64,000 nt of DNA, taken from the NCBI GenBank assembly GCA_963742715.1, contig CAVUMR010000002.1, positions 372,001 through 436,000 of the forward strand, given 5' to 3'. Source of the stretch: CAVUMR01 sp963742715. GTDB lineage: Bacteria; Actinomycetota; Actinomycetes; Mycobacteriales; Micromonosporaceae. Shown here piece after piece: positions 1 to 10,457 of this stretch (its first letter is position 1; each line of letters begins with the position of its first letter). The position numbers and the translations under genes are program-made. The notes below the pieces were generated by a model that had not been told where the DNA came from, searched no databases, and worked only from the letters and a program-made list of their open reading frames with translations.

Positions 1-1462
1 CGACGGCGGCCTCCACCACGGCCGGGTGCTCGAGCAGCACGCTCTCCAGCTCGAACGGCGAGATCCGGTAGTCGGACGCCTTGAACACGTCGTCGGCCCG
101 GCCGACGTAGGTGATGTAGCCGTCCTCGTCCCGGCTCGCCACGTCACCGGTGTGGTAGAAGCCGGCGCGCATCGCGCTGGCGGTGCGGTCCGGGTCGTCC
201 CGGTAGCCGGTCATCAACCCGAGCGGGCGGTCGGCCGGGTTGCCGGACACGTCGAGACAGATTTCCCCTTCCGTACCAGGGGTGTCGATGACCTGGTCGG
301 TGGCCGGATCGACGAGCGTGATCCGGTACCCGGGCAGCGGCCGGCCCATCGAGCCCGGCTTGACCCGCTGGCCCGGCGGGTTGCCGATCTGGGCGGTCGT
401 CTCGGTCTGCCCGTACCCGTCCCGCAGAGTCCGGTCCCAGGCCTGGCCGACCTGCTCGATGATCTCCGGGTTGAGCGGTTCGCCCGCTCCCACCACCTCG
501 CGCAGCGACAACCCGCCGCCGCCGATGTCGGCCTGGATGAGCATCCGCCACACGGTCGGCGGGGCGCAGAAAGTGGTCACGGAACAGCGTCGGAGCACAT
601 CCATCAACCGTTCGGCGTCGAACCGCGTGTAGTTGTATACGAGCACCGTCGCGCCGGCGTTCCACGGTGCGAAAACGTTGCTCCAGGCGTGCTTGGCCCA
701 GCCCGGGGAGGAGATGTTCAGATGGACGTCACCGGGCTGCACCCCGAGCCAGTACATGGTCGACAGGTGCCCGACGGGGTAGCTCGCGTGGGTGTGCTCC
801 ACCAGCTTGGGTTGCGCGGTGGTGCCCGAGGTGAAGTACAGCAGCAGGGTCTCGTTCGCCTCGGTCGTACCGTCCGGCTCGAATGCGGTCGTCGCGGACG
901 CGGTGTCCGCGTAGTCGAGCCAGCCGTCGGCCGCCTCGCCGACCGCGATCCGGGTGTAGTCACCGGGTACGTCGGCGAACTTGCCGGTCTCGGCACCGGC
1001 CACCACGACATGCCGGGCCTGGCCACGCTGTACCCGGTCGACCAGGTCGGCCGGTCCGAGCAGGGTGGTGGCCGGGATCACCACGGCGCCCAGCTTCATC
1101 GCGGCGAGCAGGGTCTCCCACAACTCGACCTGGTTGCCCAGCATCAGCACGATCCGGTCGCCCCGGACCACGCCCTGGCCGCGCAGCCAGTTGGCGACCT
1201 GGTTGGACCGGGCGGACAGCTCCGCGAACGACAGCCGGTTGTCTGTGCCGTCCTGTTCCACGATCCACAGGGCGGTGGTGTCCGGGGTTTCTTCGGCGAG
1301 CCGGTCGAAGTGGTCCAGCGCCCAGTTGAACGTCCCCAGCTGAGGCCAACGGAAGCCGTTGTACGCGGAGTCGTAGTCCGTCCGGTGGGTAAGGAGGAAA
1401 TTACGGGCTGTTCGGAAGGAATCCCCGCCGTTTTGAGTGGCGTTCGTCTCTTCTGGCGTCAT
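1..1462 (-). CDS. AMP-dependent acyl-CoA synthetase, C-terminus outside window
   Basis: Cytoplasmic ANL-superfamily ligase that adenylates a carboxylic acid and transfers it to CoA; the layout resembles acetyl-CoA or medium-chain acyl-CoA synthetases. About 487 codons are visible. The motifs come in the correct order: FTSGTTAQPK at about residues 210-219, YGQTE at 350-354, HTGD at 437-440, and the hinge GRADDVFKASDYRISP at about 454-469. The C-terminal lid with the catalytic lysine is cut off by the window edge. The start is the ATG at 1462, with a G-rich stretch just upstream on the minus strand; the ATG at 1472 runs straight into a stop. The gene is divergent from the sigma-factor gene. The substrate cannot be read from the sequence. 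The family is sure and the substrate unknown. Confidence 0.9.
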   Translation of the reverse strand, partial: MTPEETNATQNGGDSFRTARNFLLTHRTDYDSAYNGFRWPQLGTFNWALDHFDRLAEETPDTTALWIVEQDGTDNRLSFAELSARSNQVANWLRGQGVVRGDRIVLMLGNQVELWETLLAAMKLGAVVIPATTLLGPADLVDRVQRGQARHVVVAGAETGKFADVPGDYTRIAVGEAADGWLDYADTASATTAFEPDGTTEANETLLLYFTSGTTAQPKLVEHTHASYPVGHLSTMYWLGVQPGDVHLNISSPGWAKHAWSNVFAPWNAGATVLVYNYTRFDAERLMDVLRRCSVTTFCAPPTVWRMLIQADIGGGGLSLREVVGAGEPLNPEIIEQVGQAWDRTLRDGYGQTETTAQIGNPPGQRVKPGSMGRPLPGYRITLVDPATDQVIDTPGTEGEICLDVSGNPADRPLGLMTGYRDDPDRTASAMRAGFYHTGDVASRDEDGYITYVGRADDVFKASDYRISPFELESVLLEHPAVVEAAV

Positions 1463-1744
1463 CGCACCCCCATCGCGGCGTCCAACCTCGGTGGTCGGCC
1501 GCGCAATTCCGGTGCGGCCGGTAACAGTCCTGGTGTGAGGCTTCATACCGCGTCCCGGCGTTTGCTGAAACCGGCGACGGGGATTTGGTTACAACCGCGT
1601 GACGGCGGCCGACGTGGTACCTGACGGCGGAATCAATACAGGCTGAGGCCTGTTGTGTAAGGGGCAAGCGAACAACCGGCATGGCCCGATGACGAGGCAT
1701 CTGCAAGGGCAGAAGTTTCTGCTAGGGCACGGGAGGACCCGAGC

Positions 1745-2686
1745 GTGGGACAGACTAAGGGTATTCGCACCGACGAGGTGGCTGAAGAGCGCGATCTGGT
1801 CGGGGTGTACCTGCACGAGATTTCCAAGACGTCGCTGCTCGACGCGGCCGGCGAGGTAGACCTCGCCAAGGCGGTGGAAGCCGGCCTGTACGCCGAGCAG
1901 CTCCTCACCCTCGACAAGCTGCCCCGGGGCATCGCCCGAGCCGAGCTGCAGGGCCTCGCAGCCGATGGGCAGCGGGCAAAGGAACAGTTCGTCAAGGCCA
2001 ACCTCCGACTGGTGGTGTCGATCGCGCGACGCTACGTGCGCAGCGGCATGCCGATGCTGGATCTGATCCAGGAGGGCAACACCGGCCTGGTACGCGCCGT
2101 GGAGAAGTTCGACTACCGGCGCGGATACAAGTTCTCGACGTACGCGACGTGGTGGATCCGCCAGGCCATCAGCCGGGCGATCGCCCAGCAGGAGCGCACC
2201 GTGCGACTGCCGGTACACCTCGTAGAGGACGTCAACCGGATGCGCAACACGGCTCGTCAGCTCACCCGTGAGCTGGGCCAGGACCCGGAACCGGGACAGC
2301 TGGCCGCGGCCCTGGGCGTACCGGTGGAGCGGGTGAACGAGTTGCGCCGCTGGTCGCAGGACACGGTGTCGCTGGACACGCCGGTCGGCGACGACGGGGA
2401 CACCAACCTCGGTGACCTGGTGGCCGACTCGGACGAGCCGAGCCCGGAGGACGTGGTGATCGCCGGGCTGGAACGGCAGCGGATCGAGTCGTTGCTCGGC
2501 AGCCTCGACGACCGGTCGGCCGGGATCGTCCGGGCGCGGTACGGCCTGGACGACGGTCGCGAGCACTCGCTGACCGAGGTGGCCCAGCGGTTCAGCCTGT
2601 CCCGTGAGCGGATCCGCCAGCTGGAGATCCAGGCACTGCACCGGCTCCGCGAGTTGGCCGCCGCAGGCGGCCTGGACGCCGCGTAG
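1745..2686 (+). CDS. RNA polymerase sigma factor, group 2 (HrdA/HrdD/SigB-like)
   Basis: Primary-like sigma-70 factor that directs RNA polymerase to promoters; 313 aa, the size of non-essential group 2 sigma factors rather than of HrdB, which carries a long N-terminal extension. Region 1.2 lies at about residues 18-50 (VYLHEISKTSLLDAAGEVDL). Region 2 lies at about 80-150 with LDLIQEGNTGL, FSTYATWWIRQAI and RTVRLPVH. Region 4.2 (SLTEVAQRFSLSRERIRQLE) is near the C-terminus. The start is the GTG at 1745, eight bases after GGGAGG at 1731-1736. Two hairpins follow at 2690-2710 and 2754-2787, so it looks like a single-gene unit. The region 1560-1580 (GTTT, 16 bases, GGGATT) loosely resembles a stress-sigma promoter, but this is weak. 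Confidence 0.93.
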   Translation: MGQTKGIRTDEVAEERDLVGVYLHEISKTSLLDAAGEVDLAKAVEAGLYAEQLLTLDKLPRGIARAELQGLAADGQRAKEQFVKANLRLVVSIARRYVRSGMPMLDLIQEGNTGLVRAVEKFDYRRGYKFSTYATWWIRQAISRAIAQQERTVRLPVHLVEDVNRMRNTARQLTRELGQDPEPGQLAAALGVPVERVNELRRWSQDTVSLDTPVGDDGDTNLGDLVADSDEPSPEDVVIAGLERQRIESLLGSLDDRSAGIVRARYGLDDGREHSLTEVAQRFSLSRERIRQLEIQALHRLRELAAAGGLDAA

Positions 2687-2689
2687 CGG

Positions 2690-2710
2690 CCGGCGCCGGG
2701 TAGGCGCCGG
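2690..2710 (+). terminator. Short GC hairpin after sigma factor gene
   Basis: Perfect 8-bp stem CCGGCGCC / GGCGCCGG with a 5-base loop, starting four bases after the stop codon of the sigma factor gene. There is no T-run, as is common in GC-rich actinomycetes. It is probably the first of two tandem terminator hairpins. Confidence 0.5.
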
Positions 2711-2753
2711 CGCCGTAGCTCGGGGCGCTCGGGTAGAGAAGTAGTTGATCAGC

Positions 2754-2787
2754 AAGAGGGGTCCGGCCAGCTGGCCGGGCCCCTCTT
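2754..2787 (+). terminator. Strong hairpin terminator after sigma factor gene
   Basis: The outer arms AAGAGGGG and CCCCTCTT pair perfectly and enclose a second palindrome, GGCCAGCTGGCC. It lies 68 bases downstream of the sigma factor stop codon. This is the stronger of the two hairpins and the likely terminator. Confidence 0.75.
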
Positions 2788-3046
2788 ACGTGTCCGTCAG
2801 ACGTGGACGCGGGCGCGGACGTGGCCCGATCCAGGTACGGATGTGGGCGCGGTGAACGGTGGGGCCGGTGAGCGGCGCGGGAGTGATTTCGCCAACTGCC
2901 GGGTTTGTGACAGAAGTGTGTCAATAAGGTCGGATTCACTCTTGACTACATGAGACGACCTGACTGGGGCAATGTCGTCCGTACTTTCGTAAACCACCCG
3001 GTCGTCCGAGGTCGCCGCAGGATCACGGAAGACTTGGGGGCGAGAG

Positions 3047-6022
3047 GTGGAGTACCGCATCCTCGGCCCGCTCGAGGTGTGGCACGACGGCCGGTCGCTG
3101 CCGCTGGGCGGGCCGCGGGCCCGCGCCACTCTCGCCGTACTCCTGCTCTCGCCCGGCAAGGTGGTGCCGGCCGACCGGATCATCGACGGGGTCTGGGGCA
3201 GTCGCCCGCCCGCCAGCGCGGTCGCCAAGCTGCACGGGTACATCTCCGACCTGCGCCGCGCCTTCCGGGAGTACGCCGGGGTGACCGACCAGATCGTCAC
3301 CCGCCGGCCCGGGTACCTGATCCGCCCCGCCCTCGGCGCGTTGGACGCCGAGGTGTTCGCCCGGCACGTGGTGGCCGCCGAGGTGGCGCTCGCGGCCGGC
3401 GACGCAGCGGTGGCCGCGGACCGGTACCGAGCCGCGGTGGAGCTGTGGCGGGGTCCGGCGCCACTGGAAGGGCTGGCCGCGCCGCTGCTGCCCGGCGCGG
3501 TGCAGCGGCTCGCCGAACAGCGACTGGCCGCGTACGAGGGGCTGTCCGCGGCGGTACTCGCCCAGGGCGTACCGGCCCAACTGGTCGCGCTGGCGCCACG
3601 GCTGGAGCAGCTGGTACGCGACTATCCGCTGCGGGAGCGGCTGCGCGGCCACCTGATGCTCGCGCTGTACCGGATCGGCCAGCCGGACGGTGCGCTGGAG
3701 TGGTACCGGGCCGGCCGTGAACTGTTCGCCGAGGAGCTCGGGGTCGAGCCCGCGGCAGGCCTGCAGGAACTTGCCCGGGCGATCGGCTCGGGCCAGCGGG
3801 CCGACACGATTCCGGTGGTCGGCATCGCGACCGGTACCCGGGACTCGTCTCCGGCCGCGGTACCGACGACCCTGCCGGTACCGGCGCAGTTGCCGCCGGA
3901 CATCGCCGACTTCGCCGGCCGGGAGGCGCTGGCCGACAGGATCGCCGCCGGCCTCGGCCGGGCCACCGGGGGTACGGCCGGCGCGCAGGTGGTCGCGATC
4001 CTCGGCCCGGGCGGGGTCGGCAAGACCACCCTCGCGGTACACCTGGCGCATCTGGTCGCCGACCGGTATCCGGACGGCCAGCTGTACGTGAACCTGCGCG
4101 GTGGCCGGTCCGCGCCACTGTCCCCGGACGACGTACTGGGCCGGTTCCTGCGCGCGCTCGGGGTGCCGGCGAGCGCGGTGCCGGCCGGTACCGCCGGGAA
4201 GATGCAGCGGTACCGGCAGCTCACCGCCGGACGGGCGCTGCTGGTACTGCTCGACGACGCGGTGGACGCCGAGCAGGTACGCCCGCTGATCCCCGGTACC
4301 GCGGCCAGCACCGTGATCCTGACCAGCCGGGCGCTGCTGATCGGGGTACCGGGCGCCGAGCCGTTCGAGCTGGAGCGGCTCGACGACGAGCAGGGCCTGC
4401 ACATGCTCGAGCGGATCGTCGGACCCGATCGGGTCAGTGGCGAACCGGCGGCCGCGGCCGAGATCGTGACCTGTTGCGACCGGCTGCCGCTGGCCATCCG
4501 CATCGCCGCGGCCCGACTGGCGGTACGGCCGAGCTGGCGGCTGGCCGACCTGGCCTCCCGGCTGCGTGCCGGCCAGGAGCGGCTGGACGAGCTGGCGGTG
4601 GGGGACCTCGCGGTACGCGGCAGCCTCGACATCGGGTACCGCGAGCTCGAACCGTCGGTACAGCGGGCGTTCCGGCTGCTCGGGGTACTGGAGGCGGTGG
4701 ACTTCCCGGCCTGGGTGGTGGCCGCGCTGGTCGGGGTACCGGGCGACACGGCCGGACCGGAGCTGCTCGGACAACTGGTGGCCGCGCGACTGGTCGACAA
4801 GCAGGGCGTGGACGTGGCCGGGCAGCCGCGGTACCACCTGCACGACCTGGTCCGGTTGTACGCGCGTGAGCTTGCGCTGGCCACCGAACCGGCCGCCGAG
4901 ATGGCAGCCGCGGTACAGCGGGCGCTCGGCGGCTGGCTGTGGCTGGCCGCCCGGGCCAGTTCCCGGCTGCCCACCCGCGGCGGCAGCGGCCGTACCCCCG
5001 ATGCCCCGGACTGGCCGGTGTCCGAACTGGAGCCGGTGGTCACCAGCGCACCGGCGGCCTGGTTCGAGGCGGAGCGGCAGGCGCTGGTGGCCGCGGTGGG
5101 GCAGGCGGTCGCGGTCGGCCGCGCGGATCTGGCCCGGGACCTGGCCAGCAGCATGGCGGGGTTCTGCAAGCTGCGCGGCTACTACGAAGCCTGGGGGGAC
5201 ACCCACCGGATCGCCCTGGCCGCCGCGGAGCAGGGCGGTGACCTGCGCGGTCAGGCGTACCTGCTGCACGGACTGGCCCAGTTGACCGCCGACCGGGACG
5301 AGTTCGGCGACGCGGCCGGGTATGCCGAGCAGGCGCTCGCGGTGTTCGAGCGGCTCCGCGATCCGGTCGGCCTCGCCCACGCCCAGGTGATCCGCGGCTA
5401 CCTGTACCGGATCGGCGGGCAGCTCACCGAGGCGTTCGCCATGTACTCGGCCGCGCTGGCCGCGTTCGAGGCGGGCGACGAGCGGGACGGCAGCGCCACC
5501 GCCCGGTACGGCCTGGCCATCGCGTACCGGGAGCACGGCGACGTGACCGCGGCAGCGGCGCACCTGCACCGCGCGCTCGCGGACTTCCGCGCCGTCGGCG
5601 ACCGGCGGGCGGAGGGGCAGGTGCTGCGCAGCCTGGCGATCCTCGACCTGCGCGCCGACCGGCCGGAGCGGGCCGAGCCGCGGCTGCGTGCCGCCCAGGC
5701 GATCGTGACCGAGCTGGGCGATCCGCTCGGCCGGGCTTTCTGCGCGCAGACCCTTGGCGAGGTGTACCTGCGCACCGGTCGCACCGGCGAGGCCCGCGCG
5801 GCACTGGCCGGCGCCTCGGCCTGGTTCGAGCGGTCCGGCGAGCGGTTCGGGTCGGCCGCCTGCCGGCGGGCACTGGCCGAGCTGGACCTCGCCGAAGGGA
5901 ATCCCGGAGCGGCGGTGACCGGCCTGCTACGGGCTGTTGAGATCTGGCAGGAGTTGGGCGTACAGGCTGAGCTGCAGCGGACTCTCGAGCTGCTGGCGGT
6001 GGCCAGAGAACAGGATCGGTAG
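3047..6022 (+). CDS. AfsR/SARP-family regulator with NB-ARC and TPR domains
   Basis: Large signal-integrating transcription activator, 991 aa. Residues 1-90 are an OmpR-type winged helix (starting MEYRILGPLEVWHDGR), followed by a bacterial transcriptional activation domain at about 95-245. An NB-ARC ATPase follows with the P-loop GPGGVGKTT at residue 320 and a Walker-B-like LLVLLDDAVDA near 400. The C-terminal 350 residues are TPR-like helical repeats. This is the full AfsR architecture; small SARPs stop after the second domain. The start is the GTG at 3047 with GGGGG at 3036-3040. AfsR proteins control secondary metabolism and are often phosphorylated by Ser/Thr kinases. One kinase lies at 11989-13512, but nothing here shows a link. 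No biosynthetic cluster is adjacent, so the targets are unknown. Confidence 0.93.
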   Translation: MEYRILGPLEVWHDGRSLPLGGPRARATLAVLLLSPGKVVPADRIIDGVWGSRPPASAVAKLHGYISDLRRAFREYAGVTDQIVTRRPGYLIRPALGALDAEVFARHVVAAEVALAAGDAAVAADRYRAAVELWRGPAPLEGLAAPLLPGAVQRLAEQRLAAYEGLSAAVLAQGVPAQLVALAPRLEQLVRDYPLRERLRGHLMLALYRIGQPDGALEWYRAGRELFAEELGVEPAAGLQELARAIGSGQRADTIPVVGIATGTRDSSPAAVPTTLPVPAQLPPDIADFAGREALADRIAAGLGRATGGTAGAQVVAILGPGGVGKTTLAVHLAHLVADRYPDGQLYVNLRGGRSAPLSPDDVLGRFLRALGVPASAVPAGTAGKMQRYRQLTAGRALLVLLDDAVDAEQVRPLIPGTAASTVILTSRALLIGVPGAEPFELERLDDEQGLHMLERIVGPDRVSGEPAAAAEIVTCCDRLPLAIRIAAARLAVRPSWRLADLASRLRAGQERLDELAVGDLAVRGSLDIGYRELEPSVQRAFRLLGVLEAVDFPAWVVAALVGVPGDTAGPELLGQLVAARLVDKQGVDVAGQPRYHLHDLVRLYARELALATEPAAEMAAAVQRALGGWLWLAARASSRLPTRGGSGRTPDAPDWPVSELEPVVTSAPAAWFEAERQALVAAVGQAVAVGRADLARDLASSMAGFCKLRGYYEAWGDTHRIALAAAEQGGDLRGQAYLLHGLAQLTADRDEFGDAAGYAEQALAVFERLRDPVGLAHAQVIRGYLYRIGGQLTEAFAMYSAALAAFEAGDERDGSATARYGLAIAYREHGDVTAAAAHLHRALADFRAVGDRRAEGQVLRSLAILDLRADRPERAEPRLRAAQAIVTELGDPLGRAFCAQTLGEVYLRTGRTGEARAALAGASAWFERSGERFGSAACRRALAELDLAEGNPGAAVTGLLRAVEIWQELGVQAELQRTLELLAVAREQDR

Positions 6023-6414
6023 AGAACTTATAGACGGACTCATGAAACTCAAAGGCTGTCGCGGGAGCGGTTCCGCGGTGCGCACCGTGGCGGCCTGCGG
6101 TACGTACCTCCAACGGTTCCGTACCACCGAGCACGGAAGGGGGGTGCTCGGCAGCGGCGCTTGTGGGGGGTGCACGGATCGTCGGATGGACCACGGGGGC
6201 CGACGGTTCAGCGGGCGTGGCACTGGGCGCGCGGACTTTGTTCCGCGCCTGGTGCCACGCCCGCCGCTTTGCATACGGCCGTTGTTGCGCCGTGAGCACC
6301 GCGCGCCGCCGTGAGCACCGCGCGCCGCCGTGAGCACCGCGCGCCGCCGTGAGCACCGCGCGCCGCCGTGAGCACAGCCCCGGCCGCCCGCCGATTGAGT
6401 GCCCAGGCGCCGGT
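6023..6414. other. Intergenic region between convergent genes
   Basis: This stretch separates the ends of the SARP gene and the PaaK-like gene. I see no gene in 6023-6289. From 6290 it holds the 19-bp tandem repeat array described separately. Confidence 0.6.
6290..6375. repeat. Tandem repeat, 19-bp unit, four copies plus a partial fifth
   Basis: Four perfect copies of CCGTGAGCACCGCGCGCCG run from 6290 to 6365, and ten bases of a fifth copy follow. The array lies 40 bases beyond the 3' end of the minus-strand gene 6415-7761. Identical copies imply recent slippage or recombination. It has no spacers and is not a CRISPR array. Confidence 0.9.
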
Positions 6415-7761
6415 TCAGGCCGGGGCGCGCAGTACCTGCCGGGTCTTGCCGGTGCGCGGGTCCCGCACCGGCGCTTGGTCGTCCGACTCGACGGTCACGC
6501 CGGCGCAGCCCTGACCGGCCAGCCAGTCCCGCAACGCGTGTACCGCCGCCGTCCGCGTGACATCTCGCGCGGCCGGGGCCTCGGCGGCCGGATCGGTCGC
6601 GACCCGTAACCGCAGTGCCGTCGGCCCGGTCTGTACCAGCTGAAACGCCGCCAGCCCGGGACAGCGCTCCAGCACCGTCTCCACCGCCAACGGCACGATC
6701 GCGACGTCGCCCGCGGTACCGGGCAGGCGCAGCACGTCGTCGTGCCGGCCCTGTACCCGGATCGCGGTCAGCGGCCGGCCGCACGGGCACGGCTCCGGCC
6801 GTACCGTCACCGAGTCGCCCAGGTCGTACCGGATCAGCGGCTGCACCCGGTTGGCCAGGTTGGTCAGCAGCACGGTCGCGGACGCAGTGCCCGGCGGTAC
6901 GGGTTGATAGCGCGAGTCCACCGGCTCGAGTACCGCCCAGTCGTCGTTGACGTGCAGCCAGTGGTACCGGCACTCGACGCCGAGCGGGATGAACTCCGAG
7001 GCGCCGTAGAGGTCCCGTACCGGCGCGCGGAACGAGGTACCGATCCGGTCCCGCTCGTACCGGGGGAGTGACTCGCTGACGGTCACCACGAGCACCGGCC
7101 GGATCCGCAGCCGCCCGGCCCGCTGCTCGGCCGCGAGTACGGACAGCGCGGTCGCGTACCCCATCAGCAGGTCGGGCTGGTACGCGTTCAGCCCGGCCAC
7201 TGTCTCGTCGACCGGGGCGAGCACGTCGAAGGCGCGCATCCGGTGCTCGGCGAACGGACCGCCGGCCGCGAGCCGACCGGCCGTGGCTGCGCCGGCGAAG
7301 TGCCCGCCGAGTGCCCACAGTCCGGCGGCGCGACGGATCCGCCCCGCCGCCGCCAGCCCGGTCGCACCCAGGAACGCGGGAGCCAGCCTGGTCGCGGCGA
7401 GCCAGCCGTACACCCGTTGCGCCCGCGGGTCCTGCACGAGCAGCCCGGGCACACCGGTACTGCCGGAGGTGGTGTACACGAGATAGCGGCCGGCGTAGCG
7501 CTCCCCGGTACGCGCGGGATCGGCCACGAATCCGGTCAGCTCGGCGTACCGCAGCGACGGCTCGGTGACCCACTCGTCGAACCGGTCCATCAACTCGCGC
7601 TTGCGGGTGACCGGCAGGTCGACCAGCACCGGTTCGGCCGGCTGGTCGGCGTACCCCCGCTGAAAGAACCGCGAGTGACGACGGGCGTGCCGGATCAGCG
7701 CGACGGTGCGCCGTCGCTGCCGGCGCAGGATCATCGCCCGCCGGCCCGGCACCGTGCTCAC
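6415..7761 (-). CDS. PaaK/CapK-like adenylate-forming ligase
   Basis: Member of the phenylacetate-CoA ligase / coenzyme F390 synthetase-like branch of adenylate-forming enzymes, 448 aa. The nucleotide-binding motif TTSGSTGVPG is at residues 97-106. YGASEFIPLGVE is near the middle, and a conserved Asp/Arg region (RYDLGDSV, then CPCGRPLTAI with two cysteines) follows. The start taken is the GTG at 7761; an ATG nine codons further in (7734) is possible. The open frame upstream to 8451 is a shadow of malate synthase. The first 40 residues are Arg/His-rich (MILRRQRRRTVALIRHARRH). Homologues often occur in polysaccharide or secondary-metabolite loci, but nothing nearby fixes the substrate. Confidence 0.85.
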   Translation of the reverse strand: MSTVPGRRAMILRRQRRRTVALIRHARRHSRFFQRGYADQPAEPVLVDLPVTRKRELMDRFDEWVTEPSLRYAELTGFVADPARTGERYAGRYLVYTTSGSTGVPGLLVQDPRAQRVYGWLAATRLAPAFLGATGLAAAGRIRRAAGLWALGGHFAGAATAGRLAAGGPFAEHRMRAFDVLAPVDETVAGLNAYQPDLLMGYATALSVLAAEQRAGRLRIRPVLVVTVSESLPRYERDRIGTSFRAPVRDLYGASEFIPLGVECRYHWLHVNDDWAVLEPVDSRYQPVPPGTASATVLLTNLANRVQPLIRYDLGDSVTVRPEPCPCGRPLTAIRVQGRHDDVLRLPGTAGDVAIVPLAVETVLERCPGLAAFQLVQTGPTALRLRVATDPAAEAPAARDVTRTAAVHALRDWLAGQGCAGVTVESDDQAPVRDPRTGKTRQVLRAPA

Positions 7762-7975
7762 GCCGCCAGCCTGCCACCCCGGCCGGCGCGAACAGCGCGG
7801 GCAGCCCGGGTCAGGCGGTGACCGTCTCGCTGAGGTGCCGTTCCGGCTAGTGTCCGCAGTACAGAAGCCATACCGCCGTGACGGCGGGGAGCCATCCCGC
7901 CGTGGCGCGGCCAGTTGAGCCGTCGCGGCGCGGGTAGCACGACGGTAGATCCGATTCGGGTGGAGGGAGTCAACG

Positions 7976-9574
<1,599 letters not shown>

Positions 9575-9619
9575 AGCGGCTCTCGACTGACCCGCGGCTG
9601 CCAGCAGGCCGCACACGAC

Positions 9620-9649
9620 GAAGGCGGCGACCGTTGGGTCGCCGCCTTC
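9620..9649. terminator. Bidirectional hairpin between aceB and the Ca-repeat gene
   Basis: Perfect 13-bp stem GAAGGCGGCGACC / GGTCGCCGCCTTC with a 4-base loop, placed between the convergent aceB and the gene at 9666-10229. It probably terminates both. Confidence 0.8.
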
Positions 9650-9665
9650 AGCGGGCCGGCACAGC

Positions 9666-10229
9666 TCAGCTGGTCGCGGTCGGACGGGTGACGAAGGTGT
9701 CCGCGACACCGTCGTAGTCGTTGTCCGCCACCACCCGGTCGACGATCCCGTCGTTGTTGTAGTCGGTCGCGTTCAGGTCCCGCTCGCCGTCGTCGTTGCG
9801 GTCGGCCTGGAAGGTGTCCGCGACACCGTCGTAGTTGCGGTCGAGCACGGTGCGCTCGGCATGGCCGTCCTCGTCGGAGTCGCTCGCGATCAGGTCGATC
9901 CGACCGTCGTGGTTGCGGTCCTCGTAGGTGGTGTCTCCGGTGCCGTCGTGGTCGGTGTCGGCGACCAGCAGGTCGACCTGCCCGTCGTGGTTGCGGTCGA
10001 ACCCTACGTAGTCGGCGACGCCGTCGCCGTCCACGTCCCGGGCGATCGTGTCGATGCGGCCGTCGTTGTCGGTATCGGCGAACAGCGTGGTGCTGCCGTC
10101 GGCGGCCTGGTGGACGTACACGTTGTCGGCAATACCGTCGCCGTTGAGGTCGTTGTTGAGGTCGTTCTGGTCCGGCGCGTCCAGCTCGGGGCTGTCGGTG
10201 CTCGGGTCCGGGGTGTCGAAGTCGCTCAT
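9666..10229 (-). CDS. Acidic Asp/Asn-Gly repeat protein, calcium-binding-like, no signal peptide
   Basis: 187 aa, made almost wholly of short Asp-rich repeats of the type DxDxDGxxD, for example DTDNDGRIDT, DRNHDGQVDL, DTDHDGTGDT and DRNYDGVADT. These resemble thrombospondin type 3 or dockerin Ca2+ loops. About eleven loops are visible from residue 25 to the end. The N-terminus is acidic and has no hydrophobic signal or lipobox, so the protein appears cytoplasmic or is exported by an unusual route. The start is the ATG at 10229, with GAGAGG eight bases upstream. Calcium binding is inferred from the loop pattern; the role is unknown. Proteins of this kind are usually secreted, which makes this one odd. 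Confidence 0.8.
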   Translation of the reverse strand: MSDFDTPDPSTDSPELDAPDQNDLNNDLNGDGIADNVYVHQAADGSTTLFADTDNDGRIDTIARDVDGDGVADYVGFDRNHDGQVDLLVADTDHDGTGDTTYEDRNHDGRIDLIASDSDEDGHAERTVLDRNYDGVADTFQADRNDDGERDLNATDYNNDGIVDRVVADNDYDGVADTFVTRPTATS

Positions 10230-10457
10230 GGGGTAAGCCTCTCTCTGCTCGCTGTGGTTGCTCAGCTCGTCGTGATGGCAACGCTAAGGCTCGCCGGCGA
10301 CCCGCAAATCCTGGATTCGTGCCACCATACGACAACTGACGCCGCAGGTCGGAAGCTCGTAATCCGGCCGACGGCGCCATGTTTCGTCCAGGGACGGTGC
10401 GTTGACGCACTGTCCGTTCCGGGATGGTTTCGTACAGGCACGGTACGGAGGCAGGCC

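Larger units (their letters stand above)
2687..3046. other. Intergenic region between sigma factor and SARP regulator
   Basis: Apart from the two hairpins, this 360-base stretch holds a short inverted repeat TGACA-6-TGTCA (2908-2923) and a TTGACT at 2942-2947, with no convincing -10 at the right distance. The SARP promoter is probably here, but I cannot place it. The open frame from 2950 runs into the SARP gene in another frame and is not a gene. Confidence 0.5.

Noticed and set aside
26..1624. A 532-codon plus-strand open frame
   Set aside because: It is opposite the acyl-CoA synthetase, whose motifs are clear on the minus strand.
2942..2970. SARP promoter with TTGACT as -35
   Set aside because: At 17 bases the -10 position reads TGGGGC, which is not acceptable; the promoter remains unplaced.
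6290..6375. CRISPR array
   Set aside because: The units are contiguous with no unique spacers, and no cas gene is present. The same holds for the other arrays.
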